From contig JAIOZY010000040.1 of NCBI GenBank assembly GCA_021740385.1, positions 1 to 52,141 on the forward strand: 52,141 nucleotides of DNA. The letters are read 5' to 3'. The notes beneath the pieces were generated by a model, which saw nothing but the letters and a program-made list of their open reading frames with translations, had not been told where the DNA came from and did not search any database. The translations under genes were made by a program, and so were the position numbers. Shown in pieces: positions 43,102 through 51,742 of the stretch (the stretch's first letter is position 1; every line of letters starts with the position of its first letter). This stretch comes from Prolixibacteraceae bacterium (GTDB lineage Bacteria; Bacteroidota; Bacteroidia; Bacteroidales; Prolixibacteraceae).

Positions 43102-45384
43102 ATGTTTAAAATCGTTAAAGCAAAAATCGTCACATTTTTCATTATTTGCCCCCTGTTTGTATTTGCACAGTCGGGCGCCATTCATATTAACCAGCTGGGC
43201 TATTACCCCGATGCCAACAAAATTGCCCTGGTTGTTTATGCCGGTGCCAATACTTTTGATATTGTCAATGTAGCCGATCAAAGCGTGGAATTTTCAGGGA
43301 TTTTGTCTGAAAGTAAATACGGGGAAGATGCAAATGACAGTATTCAACTGGCCGATTTTTCGGCATTCAATAAACCCGGTACTTATCGTATACATATTCC
43401 CGGTTTTGGCGATTCATATCCGTTTGAGATTTCACCGGTTATTTTCCGTAAAGCCGCTTATGCTTCGATGAAATCTTTTTATTATCAGCGCTGTTCCTAT
43501 AAACTTCAACCTTCTTATGCCGGTATGTGGGCACGGAATGCAGGACACCCCGATACCAACTGCCAGTTCCATGGTTCCACCGGCAAATCGGGAACCCATG
43601 CATCTCCGGGTGGCTGGTACGATGCAGGTGATTTTGGCAAATACGTGATCAATGCCGGTATTTCCGTACATACTCTTTTATCGTTTCATGAAAATTTTCC
43701 AAACTTTTTTGCCGACGGGGTTTTGAAAATTCCGGAATCGGGGAATGGTCTGAATGACTTGCTGGACGAAGTAAATTATGAACTAGACTGGCTGAAAACC
43801 ATGCAGGACGACGATGGCGGGGTTTTCTTTAAACTTACTACACTGAATTTTGACGGCATGAAAATGCCTGACAAAGCCACTGCAACCCGTTACATCATTG
43901 GAAAAACCACGGCTTCGGCACTCGATTTTGCTGCCATGATGGCCATGGCCGGAAGGGTATACGCCGACTATGATAGCGCATTTGCAGCCGATTGCCTCGT
44001 GCGCGCAGAACAAGCCTGGAATTGGGCAAAGGAAAATCCGTCAATATCATTCAGAAACCCTGCCGGCGTTAGTACCGGGGAGTACGGAGACGGTAATTTG
44101 TCGGACGAATTCCTTTGGGCCGCTTCCGAATTGCTGATATCAACCCAAAAAGAAGAATACAGGACTTTCCTTGAAGACAGGAGTAGTTCACTCAATTACT
44201 GGAGTGCCCCGGGCTGGCCCAATGTGCAGCAGTTGGGAACGTTGTCACTGCTTACCCAGCCAAATAATTTGCCCGGAATCGTGCTCGAAAACATGAAATC
44301 ATCATTGCTTTCTACTTGCGACAAGTGGATTAAGCAAATTGAAGAAAGCACGGCACGCATACCAAATTTTGGTTTTTACTGGGGATCTAACAGCGAAATT
44401 GCCAACAGGGGAGTAGCCATGATTTATGCCTACCTGCTTACCGAAAACACTAAATACATCAGGGGTGCAGCAGAATGTGCCGACTATTTGCTGGGAAAAA
44501 ATGTTACCGGTTTTTCTTTTGTGTCAGGCTTTGGATGGCGCACACCCATGAATTTTCATCACCGGGCTTTTTCGGCCGATGGCATTGCACAGCCTGCACC
44601 GGGTTTCGTGGCCGGAGGGCCCAATGCCGGAAAACAGGATGGTGAATTTTATCCGTTCAGCGCCCCGGCAAAAGCCTACGTCGATGTTGTAGGAAGCTAT
44701 GCTTCAAACGAGGTGTGCATTAATTGGAATTCACCACTAACAGCGTTGCTGGCCGGTGTTGATGCTGTTTTGGGCGATGGTTCTGTTGTTGATTACCCGG
44801 TGGCGCAAAGTGCTAACAACCCGCCTACGCTGACGTTAAGCGCACCAAAGAATAACCATAGCTTTGGTTCAAACATTCCGCTTACAGTCAGATGGTACAG
44901 CTCCGATACTGATGGCCTTGCCAAAGCCGAAATATACATCGATTCGCGCTTTCGTGCCGCTGTTACCGGCCCCTCTTTGGAATGGGTTACCGATGCCCTT
45001 GAAATTGGCGACCATACCATCACTGTATTGTCATCGGATACCAACGGGCTTACCACGGGAAGAACGAATAGGTTCAATATTTACGATGCTACTTCGGCTG
45101 AAATATTTGATATGCAAAGTGAACTGGCACAATTAAAAGTACGGTCCGGCAACGTTTATGATCAACTAAAAGTTGAATATCAACTTTCGGAACATGCATG
45201 CGCTGAATTACTACTTTTCGATAACACAGGGCGAAAGATTCTTGGTTATTTAATTGAAAATCCGGCGTTGCCAAAAGGTACGAGCATTGTTCCCCTTACC
45301 CGGCAACTACCGGCGGGAATATATCTGTTAACAATGAGACAAAAGGGGAAGCGGGTAGCGGCCACAAAGTTGATGGTAAAATAG
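43102..45384 (+). CDS. GH9 glycoside hydrolase (endoglucanase-like) secreted by T9SS
   Basis: A 760-residue protein starting at the ATG at 43102 (signal MFKIVKAKIVTFFIICPLFVFAQ); the TTG at 43096 is unlikely. Domains are a CelD-type N-terminal Ig-like domain (about 24-110), a GH9 (alpha/alpha)6 catalytic domain (about 118-565), a Big-like Ig domain (about 575-665) and a T9SS C-terminal sorting domain (about 675-760). Catalytic residues are visible: Asp174 and Asp177 in GGWYDAGDFGKY, His486-His487-Arg488 in PMNFHHR, and the proton-donor Glu537 in ASNEVCINWNSPL. GH9 enzymes hydrolyse beta-1,4-glucans, and related members act on xyloglucan or mixed-linkage glucan or are exo-acting. It is a lone CAZyme with no SusCD beside it. 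Confidence 0.93.
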   Translation: MFKIVKAKIVTFFIICPLFVFAQSGAIHINQLGYYPDANKIALVVYAGANTFDIVNVADQSVEFSGILSESKYGEDANDSIQLADFSAFNKPGTYRIHIPGFGDSYPFEISPVIFRKAAYASMKSFYYQRCSYKLQPSYAGMWARNAGHPDTNCQFHGSTGKSGTHASPGGWYDAGDFGKYVINAGISVHTLLSFHENFPNFFADGVLKIPESGNGLNDLLDEVNYELDWLKTMQDDDGGVFFKLTTLNFDGMKMPDKATATRYIIGKTTASALDFAAMMAMAGRVYADYDSAFAADCLVRAEQAWNWAKENPSISFRNPAGVSTGEYGDGNLSDEFLWAASELLISTQKEEYRTFLEDRSSSLNYWSAPGWPNVQQLGTLSLLTQPNNLPGIVLENMKSSLLSTCDKWIKQIEESTARIPNFGFYWGSNSEIANRGVAMIYAYLLTENTKYIRGAAECADYLLGKNVTGFSFVSGFGWRTPMNFHHRAFSADGIAQPAPGFVAGGPNAGKQDGEFYPFSAPAKAYVDVVGSYASNEVCINWNSPLTALLAGVDAVLGDGSVVDYPVAQSANNPPTLTLSAPKNNHSFGSNIPLTVRWYSSDTDGLAKAEIYIDSRFRAAVTGPSLEWVTDALEIGDHTITVLSSDTNGLTTGRTNRFNIYDATSAEIFDMQSELAQLKVRSGNVYDQLKVEYQLSEHACAELLLFDNTGRKILGYLIENPALPKGTSIVPLTRQLPAGIYLLTMRQKGKRVAATKLMVK

Positions 45385-45500
45385 TTATTGTTGAATTATT
45401 ATTTATAAAAAAAGCAGTTAAATCATTGATTGAGAGCAATATTTAGGGTTTGTTGTGAAATGCGGCCTGCAATACCCTCAATTTTAACACGGGTTTTTTT

Positions 45501-45508
45501 TACTTTTG
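45501..45508 (+). promoter_or_regulatory. Putative -7 promoter element of the RND efflux operon
   Basis: TACTTTTG is an exact TAnnTTTG match 89 nt before the adaptor ATG at 45597. No convincing -33 TTTG is present. The rest of 45385-45500 shows nothing notable. Confidence 0.4.
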
Positions 45509-45596
45509 TATTCAACCTTTTCAATTGAAATTTGTCTAACAATTTATTTGTCCTTCATGTTGCAAAAGGAAGTATTTGTTTTGTAAATAATAATCG

Positions 45597-46730
45597 ATGG
45601 CATTATCTAAAAAGACAGTTTTCAGAATCAGCATCAACATTGTTTTGGTGTTGGTATTGTTGGGGATCATCTTTTACCCCAAATTAAAGCCTTTATTATC
45701 CTCAGATGATGGTAAAAATTCCGGTTCCAAACGTGGTCCTTCAATAATGGGCGGAGGCCAGCCACTTTACGCAAGTGGCTACTTAATTCAGCCAACCGAA
45801 ATGAATGAACTTATCTATTCAACCGGCTCACTGTTGCCCGACGAAGAGGTCGACCTCGCTTTCGAAACATCGGGTAAAGTAGTAGGTATCTTTTTTGCCG
45901 AAGGTACAAGGGTAAAAAAAGGGGACCTGCTGGCCAAAATAAACGACAAACCCTTGCAGGCCCAGTTGTTAAAATTGCAGGCCCAGCAAAAGCTCACACA
46001 AGAGCGTGAATTCCGTCAGCGGCAATTGCTCGAGCGGGATGCAATAAGCCAGGAAAGTTACGACCAGGTATCCACCGAGTTGCAATCAATTGAGGCCGAT
46101 ATTAAACTTGTAGAAGCCCGGATAGCCGAAACCGAACTCAGGGCGCCGTTCGACGGGATTGTTGGGCTGCGAATGATCAGCGAAGGGGCTTTTGCTTCCA
46201 CCCAGACTAAAATTGTACGCTTAGTAAAAAATATGCCCCTGAAAGTTGAGTTTTCGGTACCTGAACGTTATGCCGGCGAAATTCAGCCCGGTTACCCCAT
46301 AACTTTTTTTATCGATGGTATTCATAAAACGTTCAATGCAAAGGTTTATGCCGTTGACCCCAAAGTCGATATCAATACCCGCACCATTGTTGCAAGGGCA
46401 TTATACCCAAATAAAAACGAGGAGTTGAAGCCCGGCCGCTTTGTGAGTGTGCGCGCACGTCTGTCGCAAATTAAAAATGCCGTTTCGGTGCCTTCGCAGG
46501 CCATTATTCCCGAAATGGAGGGCGAGAAAGTGTTTGTGTTCGATAATGGAAAAGCCCGGGAAGTGAAGGTTGACTTAGGACTCCGTACTGAATCGCACGT
46601 GCAGGTACGCACAGGCCTTGAATTTGGCGACACCTTGCTTACCACGGCTATTTTACAACTCAGGCAAGGTATACCCGTGCAGCTCGATACGTTGGTAGTT
46701 CCTCACCCTATTGAAAAGAATGAACAATGA
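45597..46730 (+). CDS. RND efflux periplasmic adaptor (membrane fusion protein)
   Basis: A 377-residue HlyD-type adaptor. It has an N-terminal membrane anchor (about 10-28) and no lipobox. A barrel-sandwich/lipoyl domain follows (VDLAFETSGKVVGIFFAEGTRVKKGDLLAKIND), then an alpha-helical hairpin (about 117-172, many Gln and Glu), the second lipoyl half (ELRAPFDGIVG) and beta-barrel and membrane-proximal domains. It bridges the inner-membrane RND pump to the TolC-like channel. Its stop overlaps the start of the pump gene by 4 bp (ATGA), the usual coupling in such operons. The substrate range is not deducible. Confidence 0.94.
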   Translation: MALSKKTVFRISINIVLVLVLLGIIFYPKLKPLLSSDDGKNSGSKRGPSIMGGGQPLYASGYLIQPTEMNELIYSTGSLLPDEEVDLAFETSGKVVGIFFAEGTRVKKGDLLAKINDKPLQAQLLKLQAQQKLTQEREFRQRQLLERDAISQESYDQVSTELQSIEADIKLVEARIAETELRAPFDGIVGLRMISEGAFASTQTKIVRLVKNMPLKVEFSVPERYAGEIQPGYPITFFIDGIHKTFNAKVYAVDPKVDINTRTIVARALYPNKNEELKPGRFVSVRARLSQIKNAVSVPSQAIIPEMEGEKVFVFDNGKAREVKVDLGLRTESHVQVRTGLEFGDTLLTTAILQLRQGIPVQLDTLVVPHPIEKNEQ

Positions 46731-49700
46731 GTTTATCGTCAACCAGTATAAAAAGGCCGGTGCTGGCCACTGTTTTTTCACTTGTAATCCTGTTGTTCGG
46801 GTTAATCGGGATGACCTTTTTGGGCATCAGGGAATTTCCCAGTGTCGACCCGCCCATTATTTCGGTAAGCACCTCGTACCCCGGGGCTAATTCCGATGTA
46901 ATTGAAACCCAGATTACCGAGCCGCTTGAACAGTCAATTAACGGTATTCCCGGAATCCGAACGCTAACAAGCCGGAGTAGCCAGGGACGTAGTCGTATTT
47001 CGGTGGAATTTGAGTTAAGTGTCGACATGGAAACAGCGGCAAACGATGTGCGCGATAAAGTTTCGCAGGCACAGCGTTTTCTTCCGCGCGACTGTGATCC
47101 GCCCATTGTTTCGAAAGCCGATGCCGATGCCAGCCCCATTATGATGATTGCCGTGAAGAGTCCCCAGCGTTCACTGCTCGAGATTTCGGAAATTGCCGAC
47201 CTGACTTTCAAAGAACAATTGCAAACCATTTCGGGGGTAAGCGCGGTTCAAATATGGGGCGAAAAGCGTTATGCCATGCGCATTTGGCTCGATCCGGCAA
47301 AACTGGCCGGCTACCAGTTAACACCCCTTGATGTGCGTAATGCCATACTGCGCGAAAACGTTGAACTACCGGCCGGAAGCATCGAAGGGACAAACACAGA
47401 ATTGACCATCAGGGCATTGGGGCTGATGACCACACCTGCTGAATTTAACAGCCTGATATTAAAAAGAATTGGTGACCAGATTGTAAGGGTTAGCGATATC
47501 GGGCGCGCCGAACTTGGCCCCGAGGATTTACGGGGCATTGCAAAAATGAATGGCATACCCATGATTGCCACAGCAATAATTCCACAACCCGGGGCAAACC
47601 ACATCGAAATTGTTGATGAAGTATACGAACGCCTTGAATACATCAAAAAAGATTTGCCCGAAGATGTGGATTACGATGTCGGTTTCGACAACACAAAATA
47701 CATCCGATCGTCAATTAAAGAAGTAATGTCGACCATTTACCTCGCTTTCTTCCTCGTTGTGGTCATCATCTTTTTGTTTTTGCGCGACTGGCGTACCACT
47801 GTAATCCCCATTCTTGTAATTCCGGTATCGCTAATCGGCGCATTCTTCATTATGTATGTAGCCGGTTTTACAATAAACGTACTTACCCTGCTGGCCATCG
47901 TTCTTTCCATTGGACTTGTGGTAGACGATGCCATTGTGATGATGGAAAACATTTACGTGAAAATTGAGAAAGGGATGACCCCTTTTGAGGCCGGTTTAAA
48001 AGGATCTAACGAAATATTCTTTGCCATTTTGTCAACCACCGTAACGCTGGTGGCCGTATTTATTCCCATTGTTTTTCTTGAGGGAATGACTGGCCGGTTG
48101 TTCCGCGAATTCAGTATTGTAATTGCCGGTGCCATAGCTATATCGTCGTTTGTGGCCCTGTCGCTAACCCCCATGCTTTCAACCAAATTATTAAAAACCA
48201 GGCATAAGCGCGGGAGGGTGTACAATTATACCGAGAAGTTTTTTGTGGCCCTGAACAACGTTTACCAAAAATCGCTGGAATCGTTTCTTCGGAAAAAATA
48301 TATCGCCCTGGGCATACTGGCTTTTTCGTTTGTGCTTATTTTTATTTTGTGGAAAGCCATTCCGGCTGAAATGGCTCCACTTGAAGACCGCTCGCAAATG
48401 AACGTGAGCATAACCCCGCAAGAGGGGGCAACCTACGATTATAACCTGAGTTACATTGAAGAGGTAGCCGGTTTGGTTGAACGCACGGTTCCCGAATATG
48501 AAAAAATAACAACACTTATATGGGGTAGTTGGTCTTTTGTGCGCATTTTGCTTGTTGAACCTTCGGAAAGGGAACGTACACAGCAGGAGATTGCCGCGAA
48601 ACTGTCGGCAGCTTTGAGGAAAAAAACACAGGCAAGGGCCAACGTAATACAACAATCGACCTTTGGTGGCCGGCGGGCAGGTTTGCCAATACAGTACGTG
48701 TTGCAGGCTCCGAATATTGAAAAATTAAGGGAAATACTGCCAGCATTTATGGCCCGTGTTAACGATAACCCCATGTTTGTGATGGCCGATGTTAATCTGA
48801 AATTTACCAAACCCGAGCTGCAAATTGAGATTAACCGCGATAAAGCAAACCTTCTCGGTGTTTCAACACAAAACATTGGGCAAACACTCCAGTTGGCTTT
48901 AAGCGGTCAGCGGTTTGGCTATTTTATAATGAACGGTAAACAGTATCAGATACTGGGCGAGCTTGCTCGTGAAGACCGGAACAAACCCCTCGATTTAAAA
49001 TCGCTGTACGTGAGGAATAATTCTGGTGAAATGGTTCAGCTCGACAATTTTGTTGAATTGAAAGAATCGACCGCACCACCCCAGCTATACCGCTACAACA
49101 GGTTTGTTGCCGCTACCGTTTCAGCAGGGCTGGCCGAGGGCAAAACCATCAGCGAGGGGCTTGAAGAGATGGACAAAATTGCAAAAGACGTTCTTGATGA
49201 AACATTCCGTACGGCCCTTGCAGGCGATTCGAAAGATTTCAGGGAAAGTTCGTCGAGTTTGATGTTTGCATTCCTGTTGGCCATTATCCTTATTTTCCTG
49301 GTTCTTTCGGCTCAGTTTGAAAGCTTTAAAGATCCTATCATTGTAATGATGACTGTGCCACTGGCTTTAACCGGTGCCCTAATTTTTATGTGGTATTTTA
49401 ATATAACCATGAACATATTTAGCCAGATTGGGATTATTATGCTTATAGGGCTTGTATCGAAAAACGGTATCCTGATTGTGGAATTTGCAAACCAGCGAAA
49501 GAAAGCAGGTATGAGCAAGTTTGAAGCAATTAAATATTCGGCGGCAGCAAGGTTCCGGCCAATACTGATGACCAGCCTGTCGACTATTCTGGGCGTAATG
49601 CCCCTGGCGCTTGGCTGGGGCGAAGGAGCCCAAAGCCGTGTAGCCATGGGAGTTGCCGTAGTTGGTGGGCTTTCCCTTTCCACCTTTCTTACCTTGTATG

Positions 49701-49807
49701 TGGTTCCGGCAATTTATCTTTTCATTTCAAGCGAATTGAAAAACAACAAAATCACAAATGAACAAGTTCTTTCTGAAAAAAATGAAACTGCTCAAAAAAA
49801 TCAGTAA
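46727..49807 (+). CDS. RND-family efflux pump permease (HAE1-type)
   Basis: A 1026-residue inner-membrane proton antiporter with the 12-helix, two-large-loop plan. The proton relay motif GLVVDDAIVMMENIY in the central membrane helix carries two adjacent Asp, as in AcrB. The early motif RPVLATVFSLVILLFGLIG and the second-half LVSKNGILIVEFANQRKKAG are also typical. It expels drugs, bile-like compounds or other hydrophobic toxicants in HAE1 relatives; the real substrate here is unknown. It partners the adaptor before it and the TolC-like channel after it, whose gene begins inside the end of this one. Confidence 0.96.
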   Translation: MSLSSTSIKRPVLATVFSLVILLFGLIGMTFLGIREFPSVDPPIISVSTSYPGANSDVIETQITEPLEQSINGIPGIRTLTSRSSQGRSRISVEFELSVDMETAANDVRDKVSQAQRFLPRDCDPPIVSKADADASPIMMIAVKSPQRSLLEISEIADLTFKEQLQTISGVSAVQIWGEKRYAMRIWLDPAKLAGYQLTPLDVRNAILRENVELPAGSIEGTNTELTIRALGLMTTPAEFNSLILKRIGDQIVRVSDIGRAELGPEDLRGIAKMNGIPMIATAIIPQPGANHIEIVDEVYERLEYIKKDLPEDVDYDVGFDNTKYIRSSIKEVMSTIYLAFFLVVVIIFLFLRDWRTTVIPILVIPVSLIGAFFIMYVAGFTINVLTLLAIVLSIGLVVDDAIVMMENIYVKIEKGMTPFEAGLKGSNEIFFAILSTTVTLVAVFIPIVFLEGMTGRLFREFSIVIAGAIAISSFVALSLTPMLSTKLLKTRHKRGRVYNYTEKFFVALNNVYQKSLESFLRKKYIALGILAFSFVLIFILWKAIPAEMAPLEDRSQMNVSITPQEGATYDYNLSYIEEVAGLVERTVPEYEKITTLIWGSWSFVRILLVEPSERERTQQEIAAKLSAALRKKTQARANVIQQSTFGGRRAGLPIQYVLQAPNIEKLREILPAFMARVNDNPMFVMADVNLKFTKPELQIEINRDKANLLGVSTQNIGQTLQLALSGQRFGYFIMNGKQYQILGELAREDRNKPLDLKSLYVRNNSGEMVQLDNFVELKESTAPPQLYRYNRFVAATVSAGLAEGKTISEGLEEMDKIAKDVLDETFRTALAGDSKDFRESSSSLMFAFLLAIILIFLVLSAQFESFKDPIIVMMTVPLALTGALIFMWYFNITMNIFSQIGIIMLIGLVSKNGILIVEFANQRKKAGMSKFEAIKYSAAARFRPILMTSLSTILGVMPLALGWGEGAQSRVAMGVAVVGGLSLSTFLTLYVVPAIYLFISSELKNNKITNEQVLSEKNETAQKNQ

Positions 49808-51113
49808 AGCCCTGTTGCTTTTGGCAATATTGGGTTTTTCCATTCATGTGTCAGCGCAGGAAGTTTACAACCTTGAAAAGTGCATAAGCACCGGTTTGAA
49901 AAATAATTTTTCGCTTCAGGTTGCGCGCAATAAATCCGATATTGCTACAAATAATTATACCCGTGGCAATGCCGGAATGCTGCCAACCGTTACTTCATCC
50001 AACCGTTTTGGAGGCAGCCTCAACAATACAACTCAAATTGATGGCGAAGGAATTACATCTGAAAATATTGGCATTTATAGTTCCAGCGGCTCGGCTGCTA
50101 TTGACGTTGGAATGACAATATTCCGTGGTTTTCAGGTACAGCGTTCATACGAAAAACTGGGACAGTTAAATGAACTTGAATCGCTCAAAACACAAATGGA
50201 AATTGAAAACCTTGTTGCACAAATTGTGGTTGAATATAATTACTATATAGAGCAAATATCTTTATACCAAAATCTTACATACGCGGTATCCCTTTCGCGC
50301 GAAAGATTACGGATTGATGAGGAACGTTACAATCTGGGTGGTGCATCACGGGTGGAGTACCTGCAATCGATGGTTTACCTGAATTCCGACAGCTCGAGGT
50401 GTGCACGTCAGAATGAAGTATTGCGCACCTCGCAAATTAAGTTAAATGAATTGATGGCCCACCGCAATCTTGGACAGGATATTATTTTAAGAGATTCGGT
50501 TATTAAAATTGATGACCGCTTAACTTATGACGAACTTTTAGCCGGCACACTCGAATTGAACACAAGCCTGCAGATAGCTTCAAAAAGCCAGCACATTAGC
50601 GAACTCGATTTAAAAATTATCGAATCGCGTGCATATCCCTACCTTACCGCAAACATGGGGTATGGTTACAATTATTATGGAAACATGCAAAATGCCGGTT
50701 ATAACCAACACGCCCACGGCATGAACTATGGTTTAACCCTCGGTGTTGATATTTTTGATGGCTTTAATCGCAGGCGTGAAAAGAGCAACGCCCTCATTGA
50801 AGTAGAAAACAGTAAAATCCAATACCAGGAAATTAAACAGGATGTAACGGCCGAATTGCTTACGTTGTACTATGCCTACAGGAATAACCTGAACCTGTTG
50901 CGTCTTGAAGAACAAAACCTTAATGTAGCCCGCGAAAACCTCGAAATTGCCCTTGAACGTTATAAACTCGGAAGCCTGTCGGGTCTCGAATTGCGCGAAG
51001 TGCAAAAAAGCTTGCTCGATGCCGAAGAACGACTCATTTCGGTAAAATTTCAGACCAAGGTTGCCGAAATTTCGTTGAAGCAAATATCGGGCAATATTAT
51101 GGATTACATGTAA
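49782..51113 (+). CDS. TolC-like outer-membrane efflux channel
   Basis: About 443 residues. Starting at 49782 (MKLLKKISKALLLLAILGFSIHVSAQ) gives a cleaner signal peptide than the in-frame ATG at 49758. Either start overlaps the 3' end of the pump gene. The mature protein has the two-repeat OEP pattern: long helices with heptads, NLEKCISTGLKNNFSLQVARNK near the start, ALERYKLGSLSGLELREVQKSLL near the end, and beta-hairpins rich in aromatic and Gly residues. It forms the trimeric outer-membrane duct for the RND complex. No lipobox is seen. Confidence 0.93.
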   Translation: MKLLKKISKALLLLAILGFSIHVSAQEVYNLEKCISTGLKNNFSLQVARNKSDIATNNYTRGNAGMLPTVTSSNRFGGSLNNTTQIDGEGITSENIGIYSSSGSAAIDVGMTIFRGFQVQRSYEKLGQLNELESLKTQMEIENLVAQIVVEYNYYIEQISLYQNLTYAVSLSRERLRIDEERYNLGGASRVEYLQSMVYLNSDSSRCARQNEVLRTSQIKLNELMAHRNLGQDIILRDSVIKIDDRLTYDELLAGTLELNTSLQIASKSQHISELDLKIIESRAYPYLTANMGYGYNYYGNMQNAGYNQHAHGMNYGLTLGVDIFDGFNRRREKSNALIEVENSKIQYQEIKQDVTAELLTLYYAYRNNLNLLRLEEQNLNVARENLEIALERYKLGSLSGLELREVQKSLLDAEERLISVKFQTKVAEISLKQISGNIMDYM

Positions 51114-51262
51114 AAAAGCATAAAAATAGCAGCTACTTTATTTGCAGCTGCCTTATTGACTGTTTGCTTAATGTTGTTTTAACGGCGTATCAATGCAAGT
51201 GCATCTTCTGCGCTCTTGAAGTGTTTGTTTTCAATTAACTAACGGGGGTAAAAGTCTTGTAA

Positions 51263-51358
51263 TTAGTGATGAGATACATTTTTATCCGTTTTGCTTGTGA
51301 TGTATGCTAAACCCACCGCTACCATAAATATTCCAAATGCTATTGCTAAGTAAATCAT
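51263..51358 (-). CDS. 31-residue single-pass membrane peptide with strong Shine-Dalgarno
   Basis: An ORF of 31 codons from ATG at 51358 to TAA at 51263 encodes MIYLAIAFGIFMVAVGLA, one transmembrane helix, then the polar tail YITSKTDKNVSHH. It is preceded by AAGGAGGTTAAC directly before the ATG. That is a near-perfect Shine-Dalgarno, unusual in a phylum where such sites are rare, and it favours a real gene. I do not recognise the peptide. It has the size of membrane microproteins that modulate transporters or ATPases, such as KdpF, but the sequence does not match KdpF. Confidence 0.55.
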   Translation of the reverse strand: MIYLAIAFGIFMVAVGLAYITSKTDKNVSHH

Positions 51359-51427
51359 GTTAACCTCCTTTTTCGTTCGTTAATGTTTTGTTATTTTTAA
51401 ACAAACTAAATAAAAACAAGTTCACAG

Positions 51428-51449
51428 AAAAAGACAATAATGTCTTTTA
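51428..51449 (-). terminator. Likely terminator after the TonB-dependent receptor remnant
   Basis: AAAAGACA (51429-51436) pairs with TGTCTTTT (51441-51448) around a four-base loop. On the minus strand it is followed by a short T-run and lies 10 bp beyond the receptor stop codon at 51459. Confidence 0.55.
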
Positions 51450-51458
51450 ATTGCAAGG

Positions 51459-51740
51459 TTAAAATAAATAGATAAATAGTGAAAAGAAGAAATTACGGGG
51501 CATTCCCGGATAATAATAGCGTGGTGCACTGCCACCATACGATGGTGCATTTACCAATATCATTGAGGCATAGTGCTGGTTTAATACATTATTTATACCG
51601 GCTTTAAACTCAAATGAAAGTTTCGGATTGATTGTAGATAATTGCTTTATGTTGACGTTTAGTACGTTATATGCAGGGGATTGCAACGTGTTGCTGTCGT
51701 TTAAAAATTGTTTTCCATGTAGCCAATGGTTTAAAGTGAA
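51459..51740 (-). pseudogene. 3' remnant of a TonB-dependent receptor, cut by an IS element
   Basis: About 90 codons can be read without a start codon, from HWLHGKQFLNDSNTLQSPAY through KLSFEFKAGINNVLNQHYAS to a final RNFFFSLFIYLF with a C-terminal aromatic residue. This is the last beta-barrel strands of an outer-membrane TonB-dependent receptor. The frame ends upstream (51742-51746) at the apparent terminus of the IS4-like element, so insertion removed the plug and most of the barrel. It cannot work as a receptor. The terminator downstream remains intact. Confidence 0.75.
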
Positions 51741-51742
51741 TC

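Noticed and set aside
51129-51151. A possible terminator after the TolC-like gene
   Set aside because: GCAGCT/AGCTGC can pair, but the loop is 11 nt and no T-run follows, so evidence is too weak.
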